Shown: positions 8,885 through 17,164, counted from the first letter of the stretch. The stretch: 64,000 bases of DNA from UBA2336 sp037443645 (GCA_037443645.1 JBBINY010000005.1:1-64000); one strand, 5' to 3'. The notes: generated from the sequence alone by a model not told the origin. Program-made: numbers and translations.

Positions 8885-9670
8885 CTAGTTGGTTTGAAAA
8901 GTTACCTGTCCGTCTTTACCCCGCAAACCCTCTGGCCCATCAATTCCGGGAGAGCCGTCCTTTCCGTTTCTGCGAGAAGGGCCCAATCCGGCCGACCCAG
9001 GGTTTCCCCGTTTTCCGCCCAGTCCGGGGCCACCTGCGTAGTTCTTTACCAGCAACTTACTGGTTGCCCATTCCTTTACCGTGAGTGCTTGCGGAGATTG
9101 TATGAGCAGGTTACCTCCGCTTCCACCATCACCACCACGGCCGCCATTCCCTCCATTCCCTCCGTTTCCTCCGTTACAATGAACGGTTCCCGGGCTTCCA
9201 TCTCCTCCAACGCCACCGGCACCACCATTACCACCTCTGCCCCCGGTTAAAATTATTGTAAGCTGACCGTTGATGATCAGGCGATCGAAATACAAAAACA
9301 GGTTAACGCCATTTACTCCGGTAAGTCCTTGCGTGCCCGGTAAACCTTCCGTGCCATTCTTACACGGACCTGCAGCAACTGTACCGGGTCGGCCGGAGCG
9401 ACCGTTGGCTCCGTTTGCTCCGTTGCCCATAATGCTCGTTGCTTTGCCAGCAATAATCACCTTTGCACGGATGTAATTTTCCGGGCGCAACGGATTCAGC
9501 AAGATTGCCGATGAGTCCATCATCACCAACGTGTCAATCACCAGAATATCCGATTGGTCGAGTTTAAAAACTTCCCGTGGTTTGATCACTAGTTTTTCGG
9601 TGCGGATTTGGGAGTGCACACCCGCTGAATTGCAGGTCACCAAAATCACAACTATCAACCACCTTTTCAT
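8885..9670 (-). CDS. Secreted glycine-rich collagen-like protein
   Basis: A 261-residue exported protein. The start at 9670 (MKRWLIVVILVTC) is chosen because it gives a clean signal peptide; a longer frame to 9748 has no support. Residues 25-90 form a beta-rich head (KLVIKPREVFKLDQSDILVIDTLVM). Most of the rest is Gly-X-Y or GGxGG repeats (GANGRSGRPG, GLPGTQGLTG, GGNGGNGGNGG, GKDGSPGIDG). Gly-X-Y tracts can form collagen-like triple helices, and GGxGG tracts are flexible. No enzyme motif is seen. It sits immediately upstream of recJ with a 3-base gap, an unexpected partner. Function unknown; a surface or periplasmic structural role is likely. Confidence 0.75.
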   Translation of the reverse strand: MKRWLIVVILVTCNSAGVHSQIRTEKLVIKPREVFKLDQSDILVIDTLVMMDSSAILLNPLRPENYIRAKVIIAGKATSIMGNGANGANGRSGRPGTVAAGPCKNGTEGLPGTQGLTGVNGVNLFLYFDRLIINGQLTIILTGGRGGNGGAGGVGGDGSPGTVHCNGGNGGNGGNGGRGGDGGSGGNLLIQSPQALTVKEWATSKLLVKNYAGGPGLGGKRGNPGSAGLGPSRRNGKDGSPGIDGPEGLRGKDGQVTFQTN

Positions 9671-9797
9671 ACCTATACTGAAATTGATTTCATACGAGAA
9701 GCATCCGGCTACCCGGTTCTTGCCTATTTTCATTCCGGATGAATGCACGTAGGTATTTCACCCGCAAACCTGCACAATCCTCTGCACTCTTAAAAAT

Positions 9798-9827
9798 AAA
9801 AGCAGTACCGTTTCGGGTACTGCTTTT
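9798..9827. terminator. Bidirectional-type terminator hairpin
   Basis: A perfect 12-bp inverted repeat (9798-9809 with 9816-9827, AAAAGCAGTACC/GGTACTGCTTTT) with a 6-base loop ends in TTTT on both strands. It lies just past the stop of the SPOR-domain gene (9847) and would terminate that minus-strand gene. Confidence 0.85.
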
Positions 9828-9846
9828 AATGACTGACAAGAATTGT

Positions 9847-10479
9847 CTATTCCGTGCCTTTTTTCTTTTCTGCGGTAACGTTTTCAAGAACTTCTTTAAT
9901 CTCCGTGCGCTGGCCATCCTTATAGGGAACTATCCAGGCATCTTTAACGCCCATTTCGCGCATGTACTTTTTGAATTGATCGGCTTCCCAGTAATCGCGG
10001 AAAATACCGATAGTAACACGCTGCGGTTCATTTTCTCTTACTTCTCCGCCAAAATTTGGGTTATTGTCAAAGTACTTTGCCAGATCTTTGTTTTTGAAAG
10101 CACCAACCTGAACTTTAAAGACAATGCCTTTTGAAAAATCCATTGGATTAATGACCGGTGATTCCTTTAACTGGGCGATTTCAGCTCGTGCGGCCGTTAA
10201 CTGTCCGCGCATTTGTGAAAGCTGGTCTTCCAGTTCGGCAATGCGCGAATCTTTGTTGCTCATGGCACTTTGCATTTCGGAGATCCTGCGATTCAAAGCA
10301 GCAACCTGATTATCGGCATTTTGCTTTTCCTCGGTGAACTGCTTCAGATTAGCGGGTTGCTTGGCGTATTCCTTGGCTTTTTTCTTCCACTCTTTCTTTT
10401 CCTGCTTGGAAAGCTGGGCGAAAGCCTGGGTGCCCGCAAAAAGTAAAGCCAGACAAAAAAGTAATGTTAATTTTTTCAT
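9847..10479 (-). CDS. Exported coiled-coil protein with C-terminal SPOR domain
   Basis: A 210-residue periplasmic protein: signal peptide (MKKLTLLFCLALLFAGTQAFAQ, cleavage about residue 21), a Lys-rich KEWKKKAKEYAK helix, a coiled coil (about residues 45-105, with NRRISEMQSAMSNKDSRIAE and LEDQLSQMRG), and a SPOR-like repeat (about 118-190, FKVQVGAFKNKDLAKYF ... VTIGIFRDYWEADQFKKYM). SPOR domains bind denuded peptidoglycan at division sites in characterised proteins, so a cell-wall or division role is possible. The gene is flanked by a terminator and a 56-base gap from fumC. It is similar in plan to a family common in Cytophagales; no partner is evident. Confidence 0.8.
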   Translation of the reverse strand: MKKLTLLFCLALLFAGTQAFAQLSKQEKKEWKKKAKEYAKQPANLKQFTEEKQNADNQVAALNRRISEMQSAMSNKDSRIAELEDQLSQMRGQLTAARAEIAQLKESPVINPMDFSKGIVFKVQVGAFKNKDLAKYFDNNPNFGGEVRENEPQRVTIGIFRDYWEADQFKKYMREMGVKDAWIVPYKDGQRTEIKEVLENVTAEKKKGTE

Positions 10480-10535
10480 TGTCGGGAGTTTAAAAAGTTT
10501 TATAAAAGTACAAAATATTTTCTATTTCCTTCTTT

Positions 10536-11930
10536 TCAGAGGTTTCCAACCATTTTCTCCGGCCTTACCCACTGGTCAAACTGCTCGGCAGTTACAAGCC
10601 CCAATTCAATGGCTGCCTCACGAAGTGTCTTGTTTTCTTTATGGGCTTTCTTGGCAATTTTAGCAGCATTTTCGTACCCAATGTGGGTATTCAATGCGGT
10701 AACCAACATCAGCGAGTTCTCCATGTGCCGCTTAATAAGGGCATGGTTTGGTTCAATCCCTTCGGCACACTTGTCATTAAACGACACACAGGCATCGCCA
10801 AGCAGCCTGGCCGACTGTAAAACGTTGGCGGCAATAACCGGTTTGAAAACGTTCAGCTCGAAGTGCCCTGTGGCACCACCAATAGAAACGGCAACGTCAT
10901 TACCGATAACCTGCGCGCACACCATGGTTAAAGCCTCGGGCTGGGTCGGATTAACTTTGCCCGGCATAATGGATGAGCCGGGTTCATTATCGGGTATTAT
11001 GATTTCGCCAATTCCTGAACGCGGACCAGAACTTAGCATCCGGATATCGTTCCCGATTTTCATCAGCCCGACAGCCGCCCGTTTTAGTGCTCCTGATAAC
11101 TCCACCATGGCATCGTGTGCGGCAAGTGCTTCGAACTTATTGGGCGCTGTTACAAACGGATAGCCTGTCAGCTCAGCGATTTTCTTAGCCACCAGCACAT
11201 CGTATCCTTTAGGGGCATTAAGTCCGGTGCCCACTGCGGTACCGCCCAGTGCCAATTCACTTACCATTTCAAGAGCACCTTTTATGGCGCGCATGCTGTT
11301 ATCGAGCTGTTGTACATAGCCTGAAAATTCCTGGCCCAGGGTAAGGGGGGTTGCATCCATGAAGTGCGTTCGGCCTGTTTTCACAATGGCCATATATTCT
11401 TTCGCTTTCCGGGCGAGTGTGTTCCTGAGTTTTTGTATGCCCGGCAGTGTAACTTCCGCCACTACCTTGTAAGTCGCAATGTGCATGGCTGTCGGAAAGG
11501 TGTCGTTGGACGATTGCGACTTGTTGACGTCATCGTTTGGATGAAGTATTTTTTTCTCATCCGTCAGGGCTCCACCACTAAGCACATGTGCCCGGTATGC
11601 AATTACTTCGTTAACATTCATGTTGCTTTGTGTGCCCGATCCGGTTTGCCAGATCACCAGTGGAAATTCTCCATCAAGTTTACCTTCGAGAATTTCCTCA
11701 CAAACTTTTGCGATTAAGTCTTTTTTATCGGCCGGCAATACCCCCAGTTCGGTATTTGCTATCGCTGCGGCCTTTTTCAAATATGCAAAGGCATAAATAA
11801 TCTCTTTCGGCATGCTGCCTTCCGAACCTATTTTAAAGTTGTTGCGTGACCGTTCGGTTTGAGCTCCCCAATATTTATTGGAAGGTACTTTTACCTCGCC
11901 CATCGTGTCTTTCTCAATGCGGTATGACAT
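10536..11930 (-). CDS. fumC: Class II fumarate hydratase
   Basis: A 464-residue TCA-cycle enzyme converting fumarate and malate. Seen: TGSGTQSNMNVNEVI (substrate-binding, about residues 95-110), GRTHFMDATPLTLGQE, and the superfamily signature GSSIMPGKVNPTQPEA (about 315-330), whose Ser is the catalytic base loop. The full length matches oxygen-stable FumC, not the iron-sulfur class I enzyme. It reads as a single gene, with a good TACTTTTG box 24-31 bases upstream of its start. Confidence 0.96.
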   Translation of the reverse strand: MSYRIEKDTMGEVKVPSNKYWGAQTERSRNNFKIGSEGSMPKEIIYAFAYLKKAAAIANTELGVLPADKKDLIAKVCEEILEGKLDGEFPLVIWQTGSGTQSNMNVNEVIAYRAHVLSGGALTDEKKILHPNDDVNKSQSSNDTFPTAMHIATYKVVAEVTLPGIQKLRNTLARKAKEYMAIVKTGRTHFMDATPLTLGQEFSGYVQQLDNSMRAIKGALEMVSELALGGTAVGTGLNAPKGYDVLVAKKIAELTGYPFVTAPNKFEALAAHDAMVELSGALKRAAVGLMKIGNDIRMLSSGPRSGIGEIIIPDNEPGSSIMPGKVNPTQPEALTMVCAQVIGNDVAVSIGGATGHFELNVFKPVIAANVLQSARLLGDACVSFNDKCAEGIEPNHALIKRHMENSLMLVTALNTHIGYENAAKIAKKAHKENKTLREAAIELGLVTAEQFDQWVRPEKMVGNL

Positions 11931-11953
11931 AGTTGAAATTTCTGTTAGTCATT

Positions 11954-11961
11954 CAAAAGTA
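11954..11961 (-). promoter_or_regulatory. Putative -7 promoter box for fumC
   Basis: On the minus strand this reads TACTTTTG, a full match to the Bacteroidota -7 consensus TAnnTTTG, ending 24 bases upstream of the fumC start. I found no convincing TTTG -33 element at 19-21 bases, so confidence is limited. Confidence 0.4.
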
Positions 11962-12075
11962 GTATAAATTTGAGTTCAGACGGATATTAAGACCAGTTAG
12001 CACTTTGTGTGTCCAGCCGTTCAATGAAGTTACGGATACAAGAACGAATTGACTTGTGCCCGAAGGAAAAAAATG

Positions 12076-14067
12076 TCAATTGCCGTCCTTTTTTCGGAAG
12101 TATTTATCCTCATCGAATTCATCCTCAATTGACTTTGGAATAACACCCACTTCCAGGATTTTGAATTCGGTCCTCCTGTTCCTATCCCGTCCTGCCGGGT
12201 TGTCGGTGCCGTCAGGATTTGTGTTTCGTGCAATAGGCCGCGATTCACCATATCCTTTGGCTACTAATCTGTCGTTTGCAATGCCTCGTTTTACCAGGTA
12301 ATTCACTGCCGACTCAGCCCGCTTTTGCGAGAGCCACATGTTGTATTCATCGGTGTCAACGCTATCGGTGTGCGAACTCAGCTCAATTTTGATTTCAGGG
12401 TTATCCGTCAAAATCTGAACGAGTTTATCCAACTCGCGTGCTGCATCCGGACGAATATCGTACTTGTTAAACTCGTAATAAATGTTCTCCAGAACAAAAA
12501 TTTTGTTAATCTCAATTTTATCAAGAACCATGATGGTATCAAACGTGATGTTGGTAACCAACTCAGTTAAGGTTCTCGCATCAACCGATTTTCCTTTTGT
12601 AGTATATTGTTGGCGCTTAACAAGGTATCCGTCCGTTTCTCCAACCAGGTTGTAATCTTCGCTGTCATAAACGCGGAACAAAAATTTTCCATCATTACCG
12701 GTAACATAATCCTGCATCAGATCGCTTTTCGCATCCAGCAGGCTTACCCTGGTGTTGGGCAGAATCTGAAGTTTTCCATCTTTATCAGGCGTATACGTTA
12801 CGCCTGCGAGATAATAGTTGATCACGCGCAGATCAGGATCTTCGTTGACGAACGTGTAAATATCATCATCGCCTTTGCCGCCTTCGCGATTGGAGGTGAA
12901 GAAGCCGCGGTCGGGCCGGAAGAGAAAAATTCCGAAATCATCGCCTGTGGAGTTAACGGGGTCGCCCAGGTTTTCAATGGTTGTTTGGCCGGAAGCACGC
13001 TTTACAACGAATAAATCCAGGCCCCCATATCCCGGGTGGCCATCAGAAGCAAAATACAGTTTGGCGTCCTCAGCAACATAGGGAAACATTTCGTTACCCG
13101 GGGTGTTGATTTCGGGGCCAAGGTTCCTTACGCGTGAAAACCGACCCCGCGAATCAATTTGTGCGGAATACAAATCGGTTCCTCCATATCCGCCCTTGCG
13201 GTTCGAAGCAAAGTAAAGCGTGCGTCCATCAGGACTGAATGCCGGAGTGGAATCCCAAAACTCCGGTGCATTAACACCCCCGGTAATAACCTGTGGTTCA
13301 GTCCATGTGCCATTGCGGAACCGGGCAATGAACAGGTCCACATCCTCGGTTCCTTTTTTCTTGCCTGTGTTTCCCTTGGCAAAAACCATGGTGCGCCCAT
13401 CGGGTGTAAAGGCAATGCATCCATCATTAACATTTTCAGTATTGATGGTTGAGGGAAGGGGTGTCAGTGTAGCAACATCTACATTTGCCCCGCGGCTGGC
13501 AACTTTATACAGGTTGGTAAATGGGGTGCCGGTAGCCGCATACAGTTTTCCGCTTCCGCGCGAGGAAGTGAAATATAATTCATTGTTCAGGAAGACCGGA
13601 TTATACTCGCTTTGCACCGTGTTGAGTGCTTCAAGATTTCTGATGCGGTAATAGTTCGGCTTCTCGCGTAACTTCTCCAGGTATGCCAGGCCGTTTAATT
13701 CGATATTAGCCCGGTCTTTTAGTTTGTCGTTCGAAGTCCGGCTGATGAGTTGCTCCAGCTGTTTGCGGGCCTCATCGTATTTTGAGTTTGCCTTTAACGA
13801 TTGCGCATAGTAAAACTGAACCGAATCTTTATCAATTCCGCGGCCGCCTGCTTTTGCGTAGTAGGGCTCGGCTTCTTTTAACCGGTTCGATAGCCGGTAC
13901 GATTCGGCAACAAAGTAGTTTGCCCGAGACTGGTCTTTAGGCTTGGCCGATTTTAATACGTTAATGGTATTCTGATACTCTCCTCGCCTGAATGCCTTGG
14001 TGGCTTTCTTCTCGGGACTGCACGCAGCTATGGCACAGGCAATAATAAAAGGAATAACTACCCTCAT
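12076..14067 (-). CDS. PorE-like lipoprotein: TPR, WD40-like propeller, CRD and OmpA domains
   Basis: A 663-residue outer-membrane lipoprotein (lipobox ending AIAAC, Cys16). Order of domains: TPR-like helices (about 20-130), a PD40/WD40-like propeller (about 150-410, with SPDGRTLYFASNRKGGYGGTDLYS), a carboxypeptidase-regulatory-like beta-sandwich (about 425-490, LAGVTYTPDKDGK), and an OmpA C-terminal peptidoglycan-binding domain (about 530-645, NIYYEFNKYDIRPDA, SSHTDSVD, LSQKRAESAVNYL). This exact order is that of PorE, the type IX secretion component that links the secretion ring to peptidoglycan. Many Bacteroidota carry several paralogs of this plan, so assignment to secretion is probable, not certain. 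It sits alone, with no por/gld genes adjacent. Confidence 0.85.
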   Translation of the reverse strand: MRVVIPFIIACAIAACSPEKKATKAFRRGEYQNTINVLKSAKPKDQSRANYFVAESYRLSNRLKEAEPYYAKAGGRGIDKDSVQFYYAQSLKANSKYDEARKQLEQLISRTSNDKLKDRANIELNGLAYLEKLREKPNYYRIRNLEALNTVQSEYNPVFLNNELYFTSSRGSGKLYAATGTPFTNLYKVASRGANVDVATLTPLPSTINTENVNDGCIAFTPDGRTMVFAKGNTGKKKGTEDVDLFIARFRNGTWTEPQVITGGVNAPEFWDSTPAFSPDGRTLYFASNRKGGYGGTDLYSAQIDSRGRFSRVRNLGPEINTPGNEMFPYVAEDAKLYFASDGHPGYGGLDLFVVKRASGQTTIENLGDPVNSTGDDFGIFLFRPDRGFFTSNREGGKGDDDIYTFVNEDPDLRVINYYLAGVTYTPDKDGKLQILPNTRVSLLDAKSDLMQDYVTGNDGKFLFRVYDSEDYNLVGETDGYLVKRQQYTTKGKSVDARTLTELVTNITFDTIMVLDKIEINKIFVLENIYYEFNKYDIRPDAARELDKLVQILTDNPEIKIELSSHTDSVDTDEYNMWLSQKRAESAVNYLVKRGIANDRLVAKGYGESRPIARNTNPDGTDNPAGRDRNRRTEFKILEVGVIPKSIEDEFDEDKYFRKKDGN

Positions 14068-14120
14068 CGTGCTCCAATCAACAACTAAATATATAAAGAA
14101 ACCACATTTTCTGCTTTCGT

Positions 14121-14618
14121 TCAGGCGATAGCCACATCGAGGTATCGCTTCAGCCAGGTATTTCCGGCTTCCACAATCCAGCGGCTCTTCAGGTCGCCAA
14201 CCCTATTAATGGTCATGTCAAAAACCAATGAATTGGCACCCCATGTTCCGGCTTTCCCTGCTGATCGCAATTCCACACGTGGAATAATTACCAGGGTTTC
14301 ATTCTTCATAAAGGTCACAGCCTCCCGGTTGAACAGACTCAATCCATACTGCTCACTAATTTCTTTCATCGCTTGAGTTGATTCGTCAATCGAACAACCG
14401 CTGGCTACGGACACATCTTCATCGGCCGCCAGTACAATAAACTGTTGGTATAAAATTGTAAAGGATGCGCGGAGTGGCGTGCTATGTGCTGCCCAGCCCT
14501 CAATGAACGAATGAAGCCTGGAAGAAATTGCCTGGGTCTCTACGGAAGTCAATGGGCGAGCAGACTGGTAAATCCAGATTCTGGAAGACTCAGGTAACTG
14601 ATCGAATGGAACAAACAT
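14121..14618 (-). CDS. Conserved Bacteroidota protein of unknown function
   Basis: A 165-residue soluble protein. The opening MFVPFDQLPESSRIWIYQSARPLT and the central ASGCSIDESTQAMK segment match a family I know from Bacteroidota that is often labelled ABC transporter ATPase. I see no Walker A, Walker B or signature motif, so that label is not supported. The protein is mixed alpha/beta with a conserved Cys in SGCSID. It ends at 14121, 53 bases from the PorE-like gene, and begins 14 bases after the Fe-S protein stop at 14633, suggesting co-transcription with the Fe-S pair upstream. Confidence 0.8.
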   Translation of the reverse strand: MFVPFDQLPESSRIWIYQSARPLTSVETQAISSRLHSFIEGWAAHSTPLRASFTILYQQFIVLAADEDVSVASGCSIDESTQAMKEISEQYGLSLFNREAVTFMKNETLVIIPRVELRSAGKAGTWGANSLVFDMTINRVGDLKSRWIVEAGNTWLKRYLDVAIA

Positions 14619-14632
14619 GGGCTTTACTCATT

Positions 14633-15418
14633 TTAACTTAAACCCTGCGCCTCTGCAATTAGTTCGGCAAGGTCCTTCACGTTCACTTCTGCTTCCTTTT
14701 CTTTCGCTTTAACACCATCCGTTAGCATAGTCATGCAAAAAGGGCATGCCACCGCTACGGTGGTGGCACCGGTTTGCAGTGCCTCTTCTGCCCGTTCAAT
14801 ATTAACTTCCTTTTTACCCTTTTCTGCATCTTTAAACATTTGCGCCCCGCCAGCTCCACAACAAAGCCCGGTAGTGCGGCAGCGTTTCATTTCCACAAGG
14901 TCGGCATCCAGCGCCTGCAAAACGGAACGGGGTGCTTCATAAATACCATTGGCCCTTCCCAGATAACATGAGTCATGGTACGTTATTTTCTTTCCCCGAA
15001 ATGATCCTCTCCCGGCCAGTTTGATCTGGCCTCCATCAATTAACTGCTGAAGAAAGGTAGCGTGGTGAATCACCTCATAATGGCCCCCGAGTTCGGGATA
15101 TTCGTTCTTCAGGGTATTAAAGCAGTGTGGGCAAGCAGTCACAATTTTTTTCACACCATATCCATTCAACACCTGAATGTTGTTCATAGCCTGCATCTGA
15201 AACAGGAACTCATTGCCTGCCCTGCGGGCCGGGTCGCCCGTACAGGTTTCTTCCGGCCCTAATACTGCGAACTTAACGCCAACGGCATTGAGAATTTTTA
15301 CAAAGGCTTTGGTTACACGTTTGTACCGATCGTCATACGATCCGGCACAACCCACCCAAAAAAGTATTTCGGGTGATTCTCCCTTTGCCGTTAATTCAGC
15401 CAAAGTCGGGACGTTCAT
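14633..15418 (-). CDS. Fe-S protein with two CCG domains (HdrB/GlcF/LutA type)
   Basis: A 261-residue cytoplasmic protein of the cysteine-rich CCG family. Two half-domains are visible: CVGCAGSYD with ACPHCFNTL, and HDSCYLGR with the diagnostic CCGAGGAQMF and ACPFCMTML. Such domains bind a noncubane or [4Fe-4S] cluster and act in heterodisulfide reductase, glycolate and lactate oxidase, and quinone-linked complexes. It is encoded 17 bases after a membrane protein carrying two 4Fe-4S motifs, so the two together form the parts usually fused in HdrD-like proteins. It lacks the N-terminal dicluster region that the partner supplies. The most likely role is the terminal redox site of a menaquinone-reducing complex. 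Confidence 0.88.
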   Translation of the reverse strand: MNVPTLAELTAKGESPEILFWVGCAGSYDDRYKRVTKAFVKILNAVGVKFAVLGPEETCTGDPARRAGNEFLFQMQAMNNIQVLNGYGVKKIVTACPHCFNTLKNEYPELGGHYEVIHHATFLQQLIDGGQIKLAGRGSFRGKKITYHDSCYLGRANGIYEAPRSVLQALDADLVEMKRCRTTGLCCGAGGAQMFKDAEKGKKEVNIERAEEALQTGATTVAVACPFCMTMLTDGVKAKEKEAEVNVKDLAELIAEAQGLS

Positions 15419-15435
15419 CGGTTTGTCATTAATGG

Positions 15436-16737
15436 TTAGTTTTCTTTCGCCCAGTTAAACCTGTCGCCCGGAGAAAATTTCCACGGTGCAAAGTTTGTTT
15501 CAATATTTTGAAACATTGCATTCCATGAAGCCGGTGATCCGGATTCTTCCATGGCAACGTACCGCCTGAGTTCGAGAATAATTTCAAGCGGGTTGATCAA
15601 CACCGGACAAGCCTCCACACAGGCATTGCAGCTTGTGCAGGCGTTGATCTCTTCTTTCGATATGTAGTCACCTAAAAGAGATTTGCCATCGGCTGATCCG
15701 GGGCTTCCTTTTTGCAGACTCCGACCAACTTCCTCCATCCGGTCGCGTGTATCCATCATAATTTTCCTGGGTGACAATTTTTTCCCGGTAAGATTTGCCG
15801 GACATTCGGAGGTACAACGGCCACACTCGGTGCAGGCGTAGGCGGCTATTAAGTTTGTGCGCGAAAGATCATTCACGTCCTTTGCACCAAACCGTCCCGG
15901 TTCAGCAGCGGGTGGTGCAGCTTGCGTTAACCCAAGCATTGATTTCACTTCGTTGGTAACCACCGGCATGTTGTTCATGTGTCCTTTCGACTCAATCTTT
16001 GCATAGTATGTGTTCGGAAAGGCCATGAAAATATGAAGGTGCTTGGAGTAGGTAATGTACACGGCAAAACCGAGGATGCCGATAATATGAAACCACCAGG
16101 CGAAGCGCTCAATAATAATTAGAGAGGATGTGCTTAGATCACGAAATACAGGTGTCAGAAAACTGCTGAAGAACAAGGGGCCGGTTGTCGTATAGTGCTG
16201 GTCGCGGGGCTGAAGCAACTGATCGGCCGCATTCATCGACAGAATGGCGAGCATCAACACGATCTCTGTAACAAGAATGAGATTAGCATCTAACCTGGGC
16301 CAGCTTGTCATTTCGGCCGACCAGAACCGGGGAAGTTTCAGCACATTTCTGCGGACAAGAAAAAATATGCAGGCCATCAAAACAGCCACAGCCAGAAATT
16401 CAAATCCATTCATCAGCACACCGTAAAAGGTGCCCAGGTACGGAGCGAATACGCGGTGCGTTCCTGCTATTCCATCAATTATAAACTCAAGCACCTCGAG
16501 GTTGATCACCAGAAAGCCCACATATATAAACAGGTGAAGTATGGCCGGGATAAACCGCTTGAACATTTTCTTCTGACCAAATGCCACAAGCAACACATTC
16601 TTCATTCGCTGCGAAGTGTCGCTGAGTTGACTGGATTTTTTTCCCAGCCTGATGTTATCACGAATCCGCAATGCGCGCTTGCGGATTATGAATCCAAAAA
16701 ATGCGAGTGCAAAAACAAAGAGTACCTGTTGGATCAT
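15436..16737 (-). CDS. Membrane-bound 4Fe-4S dicluster protein, candidate ETF:menaquinone oxidoreductase subunit
   Basis: A 433-residue inner-membrane protein. The N-terminal half has about five or six hydrophobic helices (for example FVFALAFFGFIIRKRALR, FLAVAVLMACIFFLV, ILGFAVYITYSKHLHIFMAFP), resembling the NarI/HdrE cytochrome-b-type anchor, with several His residues suited to heme. The C-terminal half has two ferredoxin motifs, CTECGRCTSECP and CTSCNACVEACP. Known family: fused or split HdrDE-like proteins beside ETF genes pass electrons from acyl-CoA dehydrogenases to menaquinone. Here the CCG part is the separate downstream gene. ETF genes are not in the window, so this role is inferred from architecture and the organism's beta-oxidation genes. 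Confidence 0.85.
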   Translation of the reverse strand: MIQQVLFVFALAFFGFIIRKRALRIRDNIRLGKKSSQLSDTSQRMKNVLLVAFGQKKMFKRFIPAILHLFIYVGFLVINLEVLEFIIDGIAGTHRVFAPYLGTFYGVLMNGFEFLAVAVLMACIFFLVRRNVLKLPRFWSAEMTSWPRLDANLILVTEIVLMLAILSMNAADQLLQPRDQHYTTTGPLFFSSFLTPVFRDLSTSSLIIIERFAWWFHIIGILGFAVYITYSKHLHIFMAFPNTYYAKIESKGHMNNMPVVTNEVKSMLGLTQAAPPAAEPGRFGAKDVNDLSRTNLIAAYACTECGRCTSECPANLTGKKLSPRKIMMDTRDRMEEVGRSLQKGSPGSADGKSLLGDYISKEEINACTSCNACVEACPVLINPLEIILELRRYVAMEESGSPASWNAMFQNIETNFAPWKFSPGDRFNWAKEN

Positions 16738-16782
16738 TCTGTAAGTAAATTCATAAAACCGGTAATTTCAAAAAATGAGTTG

Positions 16783-16814
16783 TTTGTCCCCGATTATAAA
16801 TTTACATACTTTTG
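16783..16814 (+). promoter_or_regulatory. Bacteroidota-type promoter of tRNA-Phe
   Basis: A -33 element TTTG at 16783-16786, a 20-base spacer and a -7 element TACTTTTG at 16807-16814 match the Bacteroidota housekeeping consensus (TTTG, 19-21 bases, TAnnTTTG). The tRNA starts 34 bases after the -7 box. This is the clearest promoter in the window and supports the taxonomic placement. Confidence 0.8.
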
Positions 16815-16848
16815 TGCCCCTCATCCTGATTTCATGCAGGATTGTTTT

Positions 16849-16921
16849 GGTGACGTAGCTCAGTTGGTAGAGCAAAGGACTGAAAATCCTTGTGTCGGGG
16901 GTTCAATTCCCTCCGTCACCA
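16849..16921 (+). tRNA. tRNA-Phe (GAA)
   Basis: A 73-base cloverleaf: acceptor stem 16849-16855 with 16914-16920 (GGTGACG/CGTCACC, all paired), D arm GCTCAGTTGGTAGAGC, anticodon stem AAGGA/TCCTT around the loop CTGAAAA with anticodon GAA at 16882-16884, and T arm GGGGG-TTCAATT-CCCTC. The discriminator base is A16921 and CCA is not encoded. It has its own promoter and a terminator hairpin just downstream. Confidence 0.97.
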
Positions 16922-16925
16922 CATA

Positions 16926-16954
16926 AATGCCGGTAGTACCGGCATTATTGTTTT
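16926..16954 (+). terminator. Terminator after tRNA-Phe
   Basis: An 8-bp perfect stem (16926-16933 with 16939-16946, AATGCCGG/CCGGCATT) with a 5-base loop is followed by ATTGTTTT. It begins five bases past the tRNA 3' end. Confidence 0.75.
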
Positions 16955-17164
16955 ATGGAGCACTACGTTTACATCCTCCAAAGTGAGGTGAACAATTCCT
17001 TTTACAAAGGTGCTACTGACAATCTTTCCAGGCGGCTTCGCGAACATAATACCGGACAGGTGATCTCCACGTCTTCTATGAGTCCATGGAACCTGGTACT
17101 AAATGGCACCGTAAGTACTACATCGGAATACGGTAGGGGAAGCCGCTTTTACTATTGCATTTAG
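16955..17164 (+). pseudogene. Shortened GIY-YIG nuclease-domain gene
   Basis: The 69-residue frame opens with HYVYILQSEVNNSFYKGATDNLSRRLREHNTG, the GIY-YIG core with YIL/YKG strand pair and catalytic Arg, then SPWNLVLNGTVSTTSEY, where full-length relatives (about 80-100 residues) continue with a Glu-containing helix such as SEAxxREKxLK. Here the frame runs into GRGSRFYYCI and stops, so the helix with the catalytic Glu is missing. A frameshift or 3' deletion is likely. The stop lies 16 bases from the convergent pseudouridine synthase gene. These small GIY-YIG genes are often patchily distributed. If expressed, nuclease activity is unlikely. Confidence 0.6.

Noticed and set aside
9671..9748. 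Longer start of the collagen-like protein
   Set aside because: The extra 26 residues precede a clean signal peptide at 9670 and carry no ribosome-binding site.
14121..14618. Label ABC transporter ATPase often given to this family
   Set aside because: No Walker A, Walker B or signature motif is present in the sequence.
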